The notes under the pieces: model-generated
Told to the model about the DNA's origin: nothing
Database searches by the model: none
What the model saw: only the letters and a program-made list of their open reading frames with translations
Translations under genes and position numbers: made by a program
Source: Artemisia argyi
Lineage: Eukaryota; Streptophyta; Magnoliopsida; Asterales; Asteraceae
Direction of reading: 5' to 3'
Length of the DNA stretch: 64,000 nt
Assembly (NCBI GenBank): GCA_030686995.1
Contig: CM060704.1
Location: 112,040,542-112,104,541, forward strand
Part shown: positions 1 through 12,099 of the stretch, in pieces
Numbering within the stretch: the first letter of the stretch is position 1
Layout of the letters: each line of letters starts with the position of its first letter

Positions 1-991
1 CTCCTAAAATCTAACACCTTCAAATTGTGAGTGAGGGATCCTTTTTATAGCTGAGCTTAGAGAGAGGAGTCCTTCAATTCCAAGCTGGCAATCCATGCAA
101 CTTGTGTTTCTTTTGATCCCTCCTAAGCCCTACGATCATCTCCCAGATGCTTCCAATCATTCTTGACCCTTGGATTGATTATTCCCACGCACTTTCACAC
201 GGATTACTGACATGGCAGGCCTGCCATGTCAGATACCTTCTAGAAACTCATGCTAAAGTATGGAATTACCCTTAATTGTGGTGAAATTAGAACGTGGTGA
301 CTCTAGGGTTCATATGGGAACAGTAAACCTGGGTAATTGGGGATTTTGGGGGCGGGTAATATGAATTGGGTAATTTATTATTTGTGTTGACCGATTATTT
401 GACCAGGGTAGGGAGTTGGGTGATGGATCGGGTAAAATATTAGGGAGGTGTGTTTTGGGCTTATGGGGTGTTTTATTTGGACTAGTAATAATATTGTTGG
501 ATCAGGTTTTGTATGTAGTAGTAATATTAAGGACCAATTGTGTAATTCTCAAAATCTCAGGGACCAATTCTGTAATTTATCAAAAGTTTCTCCAAGGGCT
601 TATGTTGTAAAACTCTGAATCATAGAGGACCACTTTTGACTTTTCCTCCAAGGGACCATTTCTGTAATTTCCAGAAAATGCAGGGGCAAAAGTTGCCAAA
701 TTCTCAAACTTTGACCAGGGACCTTTTATGCACTTTTGTGATTCTCTGAGGACTTCTTATGAAATTATGAGCTTTCTTTAATCATATAGCTTCCCCGGCT
801 CCGGCTTTTAACCTTTTTCCATTCTCGTGCTCGTTTTTGTCAGTTTTGCATTGTTTTTGTTCATTTTTCACATATCCGTACCTGCACATACACAAATACA
901 AAAACATACATTCTCTTGGCATATTTGGTTAGTATTTGGTGTATTTGGTCTGATTTAAGCTTAAAAATGATGTGTGAAAAAGCACACATCA
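1..991 (+). mobile_element. 3' part of a long LTR (left end outside window)
   Basis: The segment ends in a small hairpin, TGATGTGTG / CACACATCA, which finishes in CA at 991. The same kind of end (TGATGAGTG / CACTCATCA) closes the separate unit at 1706-5295. Both units carry a degenerate reiterated motif of the type 'agggaccaattttgtaattt' before the end (here about 530-740). The two are therefore read as LTRs or solo LTRs of one family in the same orientation. The left boundary and its target duplication lie outside the window. No coding capacity is seen; the short open frame at 416-610 has no recognisable similarity. Confidence 0.55.
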
Positions 992-1187
992 ATAACAAAA
1001 CTTGGCAAAACCGTCTAAGTTAGGTAATTAACCGGGAACCATTTTGCGCCCACATGCCACGTCATATGTAACGGTTATATACCCAATCCCCAATTTTCCC
1101 CTTTTATTCAACCCGTTTTTTACATAAACCCTAACAATCACAATCTTAAAAATTCAAAACAATCCCCAACAATAATCTAATTAAATC

Positions 1188-1636
1188 ATGTCTTTTTATT
1201 TGTATGATGATAACTGTGATTGTGATAGGCCATCAATTGTGGTAACATCATGGACACCCACCAACCCTACTAGACGATTCATATGCTGCCAAAATCGATG
1301 GGTAAGTATAGGATACGTTTTGTTTAAAGATTTATAGATTGTAATGTTTAATACACTACATTTTCTTGATTTTAGAAAGCTGGTAGGAAGAAATGTGATA
1401 AATGGGATTGGTATGATCTGGAGGAGGATTGTGAATGGTACAAACTGCACTTGTTTGAGATGTATAACAGACTCAATCCTAATCAAAGGCGTGAAGTTCA
1501 AGCTGAAGCTAATCGTCAAAGAAAGATTGAACAGTTGGAGGCAGACTTGAAAAAAGCTTTAAAGAAAGTCACCCTTTGGAAGTCAATTCTATGTGTTTTT
1601 GTTGTTCTGGTTTCCTTGCTACTTGCACTTAAGTAG
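1188..1636 (+). CDS. GRF-type zinc-finger membrane-anchored small protein
   Basis: Two exons, 1188-1301 and 1376-1636, joined by a GT-AG intron (donor GTAAGT, acceptor TTTTAG), give 124 residues. The N-terminal half matches the plant GRF zinc finger: C10-x-C12, then the block TSWTPTNPTRRFICC with C34/C35, then KKCDKWDWYD with C45. After the finger comes a charged helical stretch (about 70-100, likely coiled coil), then one hydrophobic segment (about residues 106-122) ending two residues before the stop, so the protein is probably tail-anchored. GRF fingers bind nucleic acid in some proteins; the role of these short plant versions is not known to me. It lies inside what looks like a Mutator-like element, opposite the transposase fragment at 12604-13365, so it may be transposon cargo rather than a host gene. 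Splice sites and frame are intact. Confidence 0.75.
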
Positions 1637-1705
1637 ATTAGTTTGTTAGGCATAGATTGTGTGGTTTTTTGTGTAGTGTAAGGCTTAGATTTAGGTTAGG
1701 CAGTG

Positions 1706-4700
1706 TGATTGGTGCTAAACCGTCAACTTATATTGACCAAGGAATGGTCAACAAAGTCAAATAGCCTAGACCAATGCTCCAGGTAATATAAGGTATCACC
1801 AGGTCGTTAAATCCCGTCGAGGTGTGAATTGTAACTTTAGCGTGCTTTGTGATCGGGTGATTATTCACAGAAAGGGTTTGTTGTGAGAATTATTTGGAGA
1901 TTATTAAACAAAATAGCTTAGGAAAGCTATGAGAATGATTACTGGAATTGAGATTGAGAAGAAATCACTTAAAACTTAAAAACCGTACGTTTACCGAAAA
2001 CGCGAACAAACGTACGAGGAATAAAAGTGAACGAAGTGATCTGAAAAGGCTACTGGTATGAAAATGGACTTTTTACAAACCTAATGATGAGAGAAAATTT
2101 TTGGAAATTTAAAATTAATTTTTTACACTAATTTTATAATTACTATTTATTAAATACTAATTTTCTAATTATTTTTAATTAACTAAATTAACCTAAAATA
2201 TAAATAAATATGAAATTATCTTAGAAAAATAAAAATTAAACTTAGAAAAATCTAAAATACTATAAAACTAATTTTAGAAATGAAAATATATTTTTAAGAC
2301 TTTTTAATTAATTATTACTAATTATTAACTAATTATTAATTACTTTTTAATTATTTAAAATAACCTAATTTCTAATTAATTATTAAATTATACTAGAAAA
2401 TTGAAAATAAAATTTGGAAAAATCTAAAATAACTAAAAACTAATTTTAAAATTTAATTTATATTTTTCTGATTTTCTAATTAATTATTATTAATTATTAA
2501 CTATTTAATAATTACTAAAAACTATTTTAAATTAAGAAAAATACTAAATGATGCAAGAAAAATCTGAAAAAATTACAGAAATTATTTTTACACACCAGAA
2601 GCCTAGGAAAATTATAAAAATAGGAATTGCCTATTAATAAGCTGAAGAATAAGCCAATTGGCTTAAATAGAAGCTATCACTTCTATTAAGTTGGGCTTAT
2701 TTGGAATTTTCTTTTTCAAAACTGCTTATTATAAGTTTTTAAGCAACTTTTGTGAAGTGGGTTTGACTGAGACCAAGAAAATAAGCACTTCATGTGCTTA
2801 AACCCTTGACAGTTGACTTTCTTTGACCAAGAGTGAAAATAAGCTCAAATGAGCTAATGTGGGGTCCACCTTGGTGAAAACTGATGCAAATGAGTACAAT
2901 GAACAAGTCTAAACAAATATCACACAAATAAGTTGATTGAATAAGCTACAAATCCAGAATAAGCACTTTGGTTGTCTTGTTACTGAGACAGAAAAGGGAC
3001 AAACTTATGGAGCAATTCCAGGTGGGGTCCACAGGTCAAATGGTCAAACAAGTGGTTAAAACACCAACCCTGGTAGGAGGGGGTTGGAAGAACTCAAGTA
3101 TGAGGTGTGGGACCCACTGGGTTAACCACAAATGACCACCAAAGATGGTGGGGTGAGTTGAGTCTGCTGAAGCAGGGCACTCAGCTTGCCCTGCAGGTGT
3201 GTTCCAAGGGTGTTTTGGTCAATAAGAAAAAATCACAAAAATGTAAACATTGTGAAATTCACAAGTTCTACTGATAGAGTAAACACCCAAGAAGTTTCAA
3301 AGCTTCAAACCACTCACAAAAATCAATATAATTCATGCCATTTTGGTAAAAATCTGAGATTGAACTTTTTGACTTTTTCAAATAATCTTGAACTTTGACT
3401 TTAATGAACTTTGATGCTAATTTTCTGATTAGGAATGTTATGTTAAGCAATGATATAACCAATTTAAGTTATAATACAAACTTAGGAAAGGATTTGATGG
3501 ATTTTGGGTTCAAAACTCACCACAGTTAACTGTGGTGATAACTTTCTTGTGATTTTAACTTTTTACTTCAAAAGATACAAATGTAAAGCTTTGACTGAGG
3601 TAACTTGAACCTAAGAATGATGTTTCAACAAGTTGTAACCACTGAAAAGCTCAATTGCACAGATGGATACCCAAATCCAAACACCCCATTAAAACTGATT
3701 TTAACAAGTTTATGAAGCAAATGAACAAATTAATCCATGGAACTGAGATATTAGCTACTACTAATCACATATGACCACAAATGAACAAGATTAAACAACA
3801 ACTAATCACTACAATTGCAAATTACACTATTATCCAAATTTATGCTAAAAACTGAAAATATAAAACCAAATACAATAAACCTTCAACCAAGGCTTAACCA
3901 AGGTATCTTGGAACTGCTACAAGCTCCAGCTTATTCAAAGAATAAGCTGGTAATGTCCATCTTGCTTATCCATTTCAAGCAACTTCCAAAAAGCTTTCCA
4001 AGTCTAATGCCAAGGTAATTCCTTATGAACTTGATATTCTGATTTTATTTTATGTTTTCTTTTATATATTTAGAACCTAAGTGAGTTTCTGAAAAGGATT
4101 GCAATGATGATAAGCTTAAACAAATTTTAGTTAAAAATTAAAATTGAGATTGAAAATAAAATGCAAATAACTCTTTAAATAGAAACTGAGACTTTTTTTA
4201 TTAAAAACAAGAAGTAAATTACAATATGAAAACTACTCTAAAATAAGTTAAGACATGCCATAAAAGGCTTACAAAAGCTTAATATATATACGAGCTACAA
4301 ACTAGACCTCAAAAGCTTCCACATGGCTTTCACTTGCAAACTTGCACTCCCCTGAGTATCACCATTGACCCTTGACCATATCCTAGCCATCCAATTGAAT
4401 TTTTATCCATCTTAGCCATCCGATTGAATTTTAGCGCCAAATTGGTACGGGGCAAAAATAAGTGGGATAGGTGAGGGATATTTAATGTGGTGGTGTGGGT
4501 TGGAGTGGTAGATGAGAGCATTTATTGTGGGGGGCTAATGGAGGAGGGGGAGGTATGTGGAGGAGACACTACTCCTTGGTTTTGCGTTGTATTGTTGGGG
4601 GGAAGAAGATGGTGTTTGACTGGCTCGTTTGACCCTGCTTTGTTGACTTGTTGACCCTGAATATTACAAAGGGGTGGAAGTGGGCCGTAGGTGGGATTGG

Positions 4701-5295
4701 GCTTGGGGTTATGTTGTGGATCGGGCTTTGGACTGGATCATGGAATTGGATTTGAGGTTTGGTTTTGGTTTTATTAATAAGGGTCCGGTTGGTTTGTGTT
4801 GTAACAAGGACCAAATTTGCAATTTCCCAAAACTTTAAGGACTGATTTGGTAATTTTCCAAATTGCTTCCAAGGACCAAAAATGTTATAAATCCAAAGTC
4901 CAAAAACCATTTTTGCCATTTTCCAATTTTCAAAATTTCCCAGGGACCTATTTTGCCAACTTTGAAATCTTAGGGACCAAACATGTAATTTTTGGAAAAC
5001 TCAAGACCCAAGTGTAATATTTTATGATTTTTGACTTTCAAAACCTTGGGTTGACTTTTCCTTTCAAAATAAATGTATAGGGACTAATTTTGACAAGTTT
5101 TGAAACTTAGGGGACTGAAACTGCCAATATTGCAAACTTTGTACGTTTTTTTCTTTGTTTTTGCTCATTTTGCATTTAAAACACATAAAACACAATCCCT
5201 GGGATAATTTAAGTATTTTGATATCTTTTTGATTGTTTTTGTATGTTTTGGCAGTTTAAATACGTCAAAAATGATGAGTGTTTGAGCACTCATCA
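1706..5295 (+). mobile_element. 3.6-kb LTR-like unit (probable solo LTR), TSD CAGTG
   Basis: The unit starts TGATTGGTGC and ends GCACTCATCA. It is flanked by the perfect 5-bp direct repeat CAGTG at 1701-1705 and 5296-5300, as produced by retroviral-type integration. Its 3' end resembles the LTR end at 991, including the terminal hairpin and the repeated 'gggaccaaattt' motif (about 4800-5000). The interior is AT-rich (2100-2640 is nearly all A/T) and has no reverse transcriptase, integrase or primer-binding site that I can recognise. A solo LTR of a long-LTR (Ogre/Tat-like) Ty3 element is the simplest reading; a large non-coding retroelement derivative is the alternative. The short open frames inside (for example 4569-4919 minus) have no recognisable product. 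Confidence 0.6.
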
Positions 5296-5518
5296 CAGTG
5301 TCTGTTTTCCTGCCTTGTACATAATCTAATGTATGAACTTAATCTTGTTGAATGCAATTGAAATCATGTTTTTGTATCCTTGTTGTGAATTAACTAACAT
5401 TGCATTGATAATTCATGGTTACAAGTGTTTTATTCTACACTGGTCTAGGTTGTACACCTAAACCAGTTACATAATCACATTGTTGTAACCATAAGCATTA
5501 GGAACACAAGAATACAAG
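5296..5518. other. MULE remnant between insertions
   Basis: About 220 bases between the CAGTG target duplication and the integrase fragment. There is no coding content. A 16-base stretch, gcattaggaacacaag, at about 5496-5511 recurs inside the neighbouring integrase fragment at about 5581-5596, marking a rearranged junction. Confidence 0.4.
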
Positions 5519-6848
5519 ATGCTTTCAAAGCATCTTATTTTTTCCCTTGCCACGATCACTAATAATAGCACGTACTTTTGCATTAGGAACACAAGTTACA
5601 CCGTACTTTTGCATGACTTTGTCGAATTTGTCATTACAGAAGTGCGTACCACGATCACTAATAATAGCACGTGGAGTTCCGAATCGGGCAAAACGAGCTT
5701 TTAGGAATTTCACAACTACTCGGGCATCATTTGTGGGTAAAGCTTTCGCTTCAACCCATTTTGACAAATAGTCAACTGCCACGAGTATGTATTTGTTGCC
5801 ATGAGAGGATGGAAATGGCCCCATAAAGTCGATGCCCCAGATGTCAAAAATTTCACAAACTTGAATTGCATTATGAGGCATTTCATTCTTTTGTGAAATA
5901 TTCCCGTGACGTTGACAAGCGTCACAGGACTTGACCAACTCTTGGGCATCCTTGTAGATCGAGGGCCAATAAAACCCGGAATCAAACACCTTTTTGGCGG
6001 TGTAGTTGGGATTGTGGTGGCCCCCAGTGGGACCAGCATGGCAAGCCTTTAAAATTTCAGCGGCTTCCTGACCATACACACACCGCCGGATGACTTGATC
6101 CGCACATATTTTGAACAAGTAGGGGTTGTCCCAGAAGTAATGTTTTACATCTTTGAAAATTTTATTTTTTTGTTGGGACGACATCCCTTTCACAATGAAG
6201 TTACCCGCAAGATAGTTTGCAAAGTCGGCAAACCATGGGGTAATCGAGTCTCCACGAAATGAAACCGCATTGAGAGTTTCGAGAGGGAATGTTTCATTTA
6301 TTTCCTTTTTCTCGAAAGCATTTTGGTGAGGGTTTTCAAGACGGGAGAGATGATCAGCAGCTAGGTTCTCAGCTCCTTTTTTTATCACGAATAATGATAT
6401 CAAATTCCTGAAGGAGGAGAACCCAACGGAGGAGTCTCGGCTTTGCATCTTGTTTTGCAAAGAGGTACTTCAAAGCCGAGTGATCCGTATACACTATGCT
6501 TTTGGTCAGTATCAAGTATGGCCGAAATTTTTCGAAAGCATACACCACAGCTAATAATTCTTTTTCAGTGGTGGTGTAATGACTTTGAGCCTCGGTCATA
6601 GTCTTGCTGGCATAGTGTATAGGCTGAAAATGTTTTGTTTTGCGTTGCCCCAAGACTGCCCCTATAGCATAATCACTAGCATCACACATGAGCTCGAAGG
6701 GCAAGTCCCAATCGGGGGCAACAAGAATCGGTGCCTCGGTAAGCCTTTTCTTTAATGTTTCAAAGGCTTCGATGCACTCGGAGGAGAAGATAAAAGGAGC
6801 ATCCTTTTCGAGGAGATGGGTCATAGGCCGGGCGATGTATGTTTCTTG
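5519..6848 (-). pseudogene. Ty3/gypsy pol fragment: RT C-terminus, RNase H, integrase
   Basis: On the minus strand this reads as the end of reverse transcriptase, then RNase H (motifs [47 protein letters not shown]), then integrase. The HHCC finger is visible as [10 protein letters not shown] and CDACQRHGN. The integrase core starts at [14 protein letters not shown] with the first Asp, and [12 protein letters not shown] gives the second. A frameshift in a T-rich run near 6380 separates RNase H (6369-6848) from integrase (5525-6460 frame). The protein breaks off before the catalytic Glu: after QKYGVT the sequence repeats the RAIISDRG segment out of context. The 5' end stops at about 6848, where sequence of a truncated LTR begins. 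The type (non-chromodomain Ty3, Athila/Tat side) is inferred from the motif style. It is a dead fragment. Confidence 0.85.
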
Positions 6849-7143
6849 ACGCCCTTGTTCTGACGCCGTCACGTTTTCTCTGGGTCGTCATCCATTTTGC
6901 TCTTGACGCCGTCATAAAATCTTTCTTGACGCCGTCATCTACTGTTCCCAGCAAGGAAAATTAAGACTTTGCCGTTTTCTTCACTTTTATGCTCCAAAAA
7001 CGTCCAAAATGCTTTCTTTTCCAGAATTCACTCCCAAAGTACCTAAAATTACAAAAAGAACGATTTAGGGCAATATTTGATCAAATAAATTCAATTCCGG
7101 GCTTAAATGACCCCTTAAAAACGGTTCATTTTTCGCCTCATCA
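6849..7143 (-). repeat. Truncated 3' LTR of element A
   Basis: Begins TGATGAGGCG at 7143 (minus strand) and matches the first 295 or so bases of the LTR at 10679-12099, including four TGACG-type motifs. It ends abruptly within the motif cluster at about 6849, joined to the integrase/RT fragment. The bases TCTTGACGCC can be read as part of either side. Confidence 0.75.
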
Positions 7144-9560
7144 TATACCCTTACACTTGAGATTTGCTTGTCCTCTAGCAAATGCGCTTTTATTCTAATC
7201 AAAATACAAGTTAGGGGTCATTTAACACTAATATAAAAGTAATTATAACAAATAATCATTCCACTAAAGACCAAAGACAAGCACGGAGGTCATACACTAG
7301 CACCTCACAAATAGTGTTTAGATACTCACATCTCTCGGGTGTAATAAAGTATATATCACAATATGGAAATGGAAAACATCTCTCACTAACTGTCATAACA
7401 AAATAGATTACCATAGGCTTGGGAAAGGATCAAACCTCCACCACATGGCGAGCACCTAGGATAAACTATCAAAGAGGTCTTTTAAAAGGGTTGTAATGTT
7501 AGGTGTAGGGATATGGAATACACGGTTTTGGTGGATATAGGCAATCTTTACTGGTGGCGAGTTAATAATCTTGGTTAATTACATGTACAATATGGTGTTG
7601 CTAAGCCAAGACTAGACTCGACTTAAGCTAATGAATGAAAAATAACAAAAACATAAAATAAACATAGAATGAAACGGGATGGTAGTCCGTATGTTTTTTC
7701 TCCTTTTCTTTTTCTATTTTTTTTTCTTTTTCTTAATTTTCCGATTTTTTTATTTTTTTATATATTTTTTTTTCGCATACACTTTTGCCCTACCATTCAA
7801 AATAATACATCATAGGGAATGAACATTCCCCATACACTTGAATTTTTACATATTTTACAATAAACTAATCTAATGACTCGAATCAAGAAAATCAAAACAC
7901 TTGGAGTACTTTTAAGATTAACGCACATATGGGGGTAATAATATGATGTTCTTCCCCATTACTCCATAAAATTAGTACTTTACCCATGAGTCCCAATCAT
8001 CCCAAAACAATATGTACAAGGATATGACTTGACTTAGCAACCATGTAATCAATTAGAAAATTAACTAAGGGTTTAAACAAATAACAATAATGCACTAAAG
8101 ATGAGTGCATACACGGAAGGCTAAGGCGATTTGGTTGTACATTTAAGTAGGGTGTAACAAATTCTTCCTTTAAGTAAGATGCTTAAAGTTAGAAACGAAA
8201 AGATAGGCTCGGAGGGGTGTACTAGGGGGTTCGTGTACTAAAAATGAGTACAACGCTAAGGTGTGGAAAAAATTAATTGACTTAACTAGCCAAGTAATAT
8301 GACTTAAATGGTCAAGTAATTATAATACGGGTTTAACACAAGGGGGATCCTAATGCCTGTTATCATGTAGTAAATCCTACTACACGAATGTAGTCTCACT
8401 AGCGGTCTCGGGATGCATCACTAACGCAAGTTCTAGAATCTAAATGCTACCGGTACACTCATAAGCACTAATAATAAATGCTTTTCCTATCAAATCTAAA
8501 GGCGAACCTCACGTATTTGGGTGGAAAATTTTTCTGAATGATACGGTTTTGTGCTAGTCATACTACTCCTATTAATGAGACACTTGCTAAGGCTAAAGTT
8601 TCACTCCTAAATGTTGTAAAAAAATTTAAATTTGGCGCTAAAATTACACTAACAAGTATTTCTCATAGTTTTATTACACACCTACCATCATACAAACAAA
8701 CTCAAGTGAAAGTGTATCTATAAGGTATCATCATTTACCCTCCCCTTACACTTAGGATGAACATTGTCCCCAATGTTCAATTAAAGATTGTAAAAGTAAA
8801 CCAGGTAAAAGAATGAAATCAAATACTCCCCTGATTCGCTCGGTATGGATAGTATGGTAACAAGGTTAGATCTTCCTCCAAGAAAATGAGCAATCAAAGC
8901 TTCTCTTCCAGAATATGAATCATCTTCTTGTCATATATAACCTGTTAATCCTGAGAAAACAATCAAGGCAACCTCGCGTAAAATCGGCGGCAATCTATAT
9001 ATGATAATAAATCCTAGAAAACAAAGTAAGATATAATGCTTGTGGAATGATGTTTGCAGATTTCCTGGAGATTATAAAACTAAAGATTCAACAAAACTTT
9101 AGGACTCCGTTAGAAAAACAAAACTAGCAAAATTTCCAGAATTTTACACGTGACGCCGTCAGGAATTTCTTCCTGACGCCGTCAGAGGTGACCTGCAGAA
9201 ATTCTTATGTTAAGTTTCCGGAAATTTTCTGGAAAAACTTGGTCCTACTTCCTGGAAAATCATGCAACACATCATTATGACTCGATACAAGCATTTGACT
9301 CTAACAAATATGAATATACATGTTCACTTAATATTGTGGAGAATCATGATCAAGTTTGTTTCTTAAAAACATTTTTGGGGTTTCCCCTTGCACTTATCTT
9401 TTGCGAAATACCTGTGGATGAAGTTAAGACAAAGCCAAACAACAAAATAAAGTATTTTCACCATTTTAGTTTGAAACATGATCTACCAACAATAAAAATA
9501 AAGCATGCATACGGAAACAAATAACAATCAAACAAATAAAAATCACACAAAACATGGGTT
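7144..9560 (-). other. Non-coding 3' tail of element A
   Basis: About 2.4 kb with no recognisable gene, collinear with 44474-46930 in B and 58010-60384 in C. It contains purine/pyrimidine-rich tracts (7700-7770), two TGACGCCGTCA motifs at about 9151-9182, and recurrent polypurine-like motifs whose plus-strand form is CCCCTTACACTT (about 7147, 7829, 8737, 9385). The small open frames within it (such as 9207-9524) are shadows of conserved non-coding sequence. Confidence 0.6.
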
Positions 9561-9620
9561 GCCTCCTAAGAAGCGCTTTTCTTTATTTACGAGTCTTGTA
9601 GCTAGACTCAAGGCCATGGG

Positions 9621-10516
9621 CTACCGTGTGTCGCTTATGCTCACATAACCAAGGGTGAGCCATCTAATAGTCGCCTCATCTTTCTTATAATCATCACTTA
9701 ACTCTAAACATCCATGATAATACCTTTTATTCTTTTCATGAGTATATTTAAGCCCTTTTCTTTTATCATTCTCACTTAGCATTTCTAGGGGTGGATACCT
9801 ACTACACTTCTCCATGGAAAAATCCTTGAACCTAGGGTGTGCACGGGGCATTTGGTAAACAAAATCTTCATCCCCATCCGAGAATGTAATTAACCCTTCC
9901 ATAAGTTTTCATCAAGGTTGGTCAACCTTTTGAAAGGTTTCCCAAACACAACTTGGGTTAACTTACTATCGATAAATTCTCCTAGATTCTCCATAACCAT
10001 GAACTCAACAAGATAAACAATGCTTCCTACAAACACATGCAATGATATTGCCCTATCAACAACATTATCTCCTTTGTATTCTAACTCATCTACCATAATT
10101 TTATTATATTCACTACGCGAGATTATGTTCATTGGGAGAGATGAGTTAAGGTAGGCATTAAAGCTCCTAAATCCAATCTTACAAGGAAATTGCATGTTGA
10201 ATGGGCTATCACTCTCAATCCTTGTTCTAGGGTCGACATACCTAAGAGGGTTCACTTCATCTTCCATCCTATCTTCATTAATCACGTCACCATCATCTAG
10301 ATCCTCATCGGAGTCTGAATAGTAAAAAGGACTAGCCCTATGGTCATTATCATGGTCCGACTCCTCCATTTCAGAATTATTGTTAAAGTGGTGGTTAGGC
10401 GATAGGTTATGTGGGTTCTCATTTTCCACAAGAGGGATTGGGGCGGGCATTTGGAAAATCCTACGACGAAAAACACGAATAACAGTTTTCAAACGATCAA
10501 TGCTATTGTTATCCAT
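9621..10516 (-). pseudogene. Element A ORF: acidic N-terminus plus degenerate retropepsin-like domain
   Basis: The minus-strand ORF starts at 10516 and runs 208 residues; a one-base shift near 9895-9902 moves it into the frame that continues to 9621 (the sequence around GLITFSDGDED continues the fold in the second frame). The N-terminal part is acidic and serine-rich with no Gag domain. The C-terminal part aligns by eye with the ORFs of B and C: FPCKIGFRSFNAYLNSSLPMNI where a retropepsin would have its DT/SG motif, then LHVFVGS, EFMVMENL and VVFGKPF. The catalytic Asp position is Asn here. A functional protease is therefore unlikely. The shared fold across three elements suggests a retained structural role, or simply common descent. 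Confidence 0.65.
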
Positions 10517-10653
10517 CGAGATAGTTTACGAACAAAGGAAACAAGGAAATAAGATAGACTAAAAAGAACCTAAAAATAAAAATAAAATCTTACTAGAAAG
10601 GAATCTAGCAAGTAGACCTAATAAAAAGAAATTCTAACCTAGACAATAACTAT

Positions 10654-10672
10654 TCCCCGGGCTGCGGCGCCA
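10654..10672 (-). other. Primer-binding site of element A
   Basis: Directly inside the LTR end, the minus strand reads TGGCGCCGCAGCCCGGGGA. This is a slightly changed form of TGGCGCCGTTGCCGGGGA in element C, complementary to the 3' end of plant tRNA-Asp (family knowledge). Confidence 0.65.
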
Positions 10673-10678
10673 AAAACT

Positions 10679-12099
10679 TGATGCGTGGGAATTGCACCAG
10701 GCTTTACCTCTCGAGGGATCTCAAGAAGCTTACAACCCCCACCAGGCAGTGTACCTGATTGTTGTAGTATAGTATAGTGACAAGTACCGGGGGATTGATC
10801 GTTCAACTCAAGAATAGTGTCGCTAGGATTAGAAAGCCTAAGAACTAGGTCTAGAGGTGAGGGATGATTCTTTTTGTATTTTTATATTTTATAAAAGCAA
10901 ATAAAAATCTCAGGTATTGGAAGAGTGGGCGGAATTAGTTGCTAATCAACTAATCCAATAACTAAGATGCAATCAAAATAAAATAACAAAAATGTAAATA
11001 AACTAAATTACTAATGTGGTGTGAATAATATATGGGAGAATTGTGTTTACTTAGATTTCACTACTCCCTAGATATCTTTTACAGGTTAATTACTTGTTAT
11101 AGTTGCGTGGATGACGGATTGTATTCCTTAATACCATTCATGGGGTGGCGTACTTACTTCCCCAATTCTATAAGCTCCTACTTCACTCCTATGCCAAGCC
11201 GGCTAAAAAGCTCCTAACATGGGATCATTAGAATTCGCTCATGCATTAAATACAACCATAAAAACCTAGTACACATCGGTTCATGTTTCTTAAGACGTTC
11301 AAGAAAGTTACACAATGGAGATCTGCCGGTTTTCTTAAGCCTAACATTGAAATCATTCATCCATTACAATTATAAACAAGTAATCAACCTATAATCAACA
11401 TCTAGGTTTCATTACATCTAAGCAAACACACAATAGATCTAGCCTAGCATGTTAAAATCAAGACAAGTGTAAGATATATTCAAAGAACACATAGACATAT
11501 TGAATGAATTGGAAGAATACTTATCTCAATTGAACATGAAGGGTTTCAAGGGGTGAAAACCCTTGAAAATACTGTTACAAACGAGCTAGGGTTTATTAGG
11601 TTCGGCCCTAAAATTCTCCACACAAGTTCCTCTCTTAATGAATGAAAAATAGAAAAGTATATATAGATTTTAGGAGGTGACGGCGTCAAGAGGAAAAATC
11701 TGACGTCGTCATCTCGCCGCCAATAAAGTTCTCGGACTGCCTAGATCCAAAGCTGACGCCGTCATGTATGTTTCTACTCTGGGCCGTCACCAAAATTACT
11801 CTTGACGCCCTTGTTCTGACGCCGTCACGTTTTCTCTGGGTCGTCATCCATTTTGCTCTTGAAGCCGTCATAAAATCCTTCTTGACGCCGTCATCTACTG
11901 TTCCCAGCAAGGAAAATTAAGACTTTGCCGTTTTCTTCACTTTTATGCTCCAAAAACGTCCAAAATGCTTCCTTTTCCAGAATTCACTCCTAAAGTACCT
12001 AAAATCACAAAAGGAACGATTTAGGGCAATATTTGATCAAATAAATTCAATTCCGGGCTTAAATGACCCCCTAAAAATAGTTCATTTTTCGCCTCATCA
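10679..12099 (-). repeat. 5' LTR of element A
   Basis: Read on the minus strand, the LTR begins TGATGAGGCG (12099) and ends CCCACGCATCA (10679), about 1.42 kb. A TATA-like stretch (plus-strand tatatatag) lies at about 11658-11667. A cluster of TGACG-type motifs lies immediately upstream of it in LTR orientation, at about 11680-11900. Homologous to the LTRs of B and C. Confidence 0.85.
11680..11900 (-). promoter_or_regulatory. TGACG(C/G)CGTCA motif cluster in LTR A
   Basis: Several full or one-mismatch copies of the near-palindrome TGACG-N-CGTCA occur between about 11682 and 11900 (gacggcgtca, tgacgtcgtca, tgacgccgtca and others), placed upstream of the LTR TATA box. TGACG is the known core of as-1-type sites bound by TGA bZIP factors; a role here is inferred only. 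Confidence 0.5.

Larger units (their letters stand above)
6849..12099 (-). mobile_element. Element A: non-autonomous LTR retrotransposon
   Basis: Read on the minus strand: 5' LTR 12099-10679, primer-binding site, leader, a broken ORF 10516-9621, a long non-coding tail 9560-7144, and a 3' LTR starting TGATGAGGCG at 7143 and cut off at about 6849. Layout and sequence match elements B (43065-49578) and C (54106-61766), so it is one family. No reverse transcriptase or integrase lies between the LTRs. Because the 3' LTR is truncated, no target duplication can be found. It sits in the remains of the Mutator-like element. Confidence 0.8.

Noticed and set aside
1344..1550. Alternative frame overlapping the GRF gene
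   Set aside because: It crosses the intron and is out of frame with the clear zinc-finger coding exons.
4569..4919. 116-codon open frame on the minus strand within the LTR-like unit
   Set aside because: Low-complexity sequence over the degenerate 'gggaccaaa' repeats; no recognisable domain.
9207..9524. Open frame of ~105 codons conserved in elements A and C
   Set aside because: It lies in the conserved non-coding tail on the strand opposite to the element, and element B has it broken; conservation is that of the repeat DNA.
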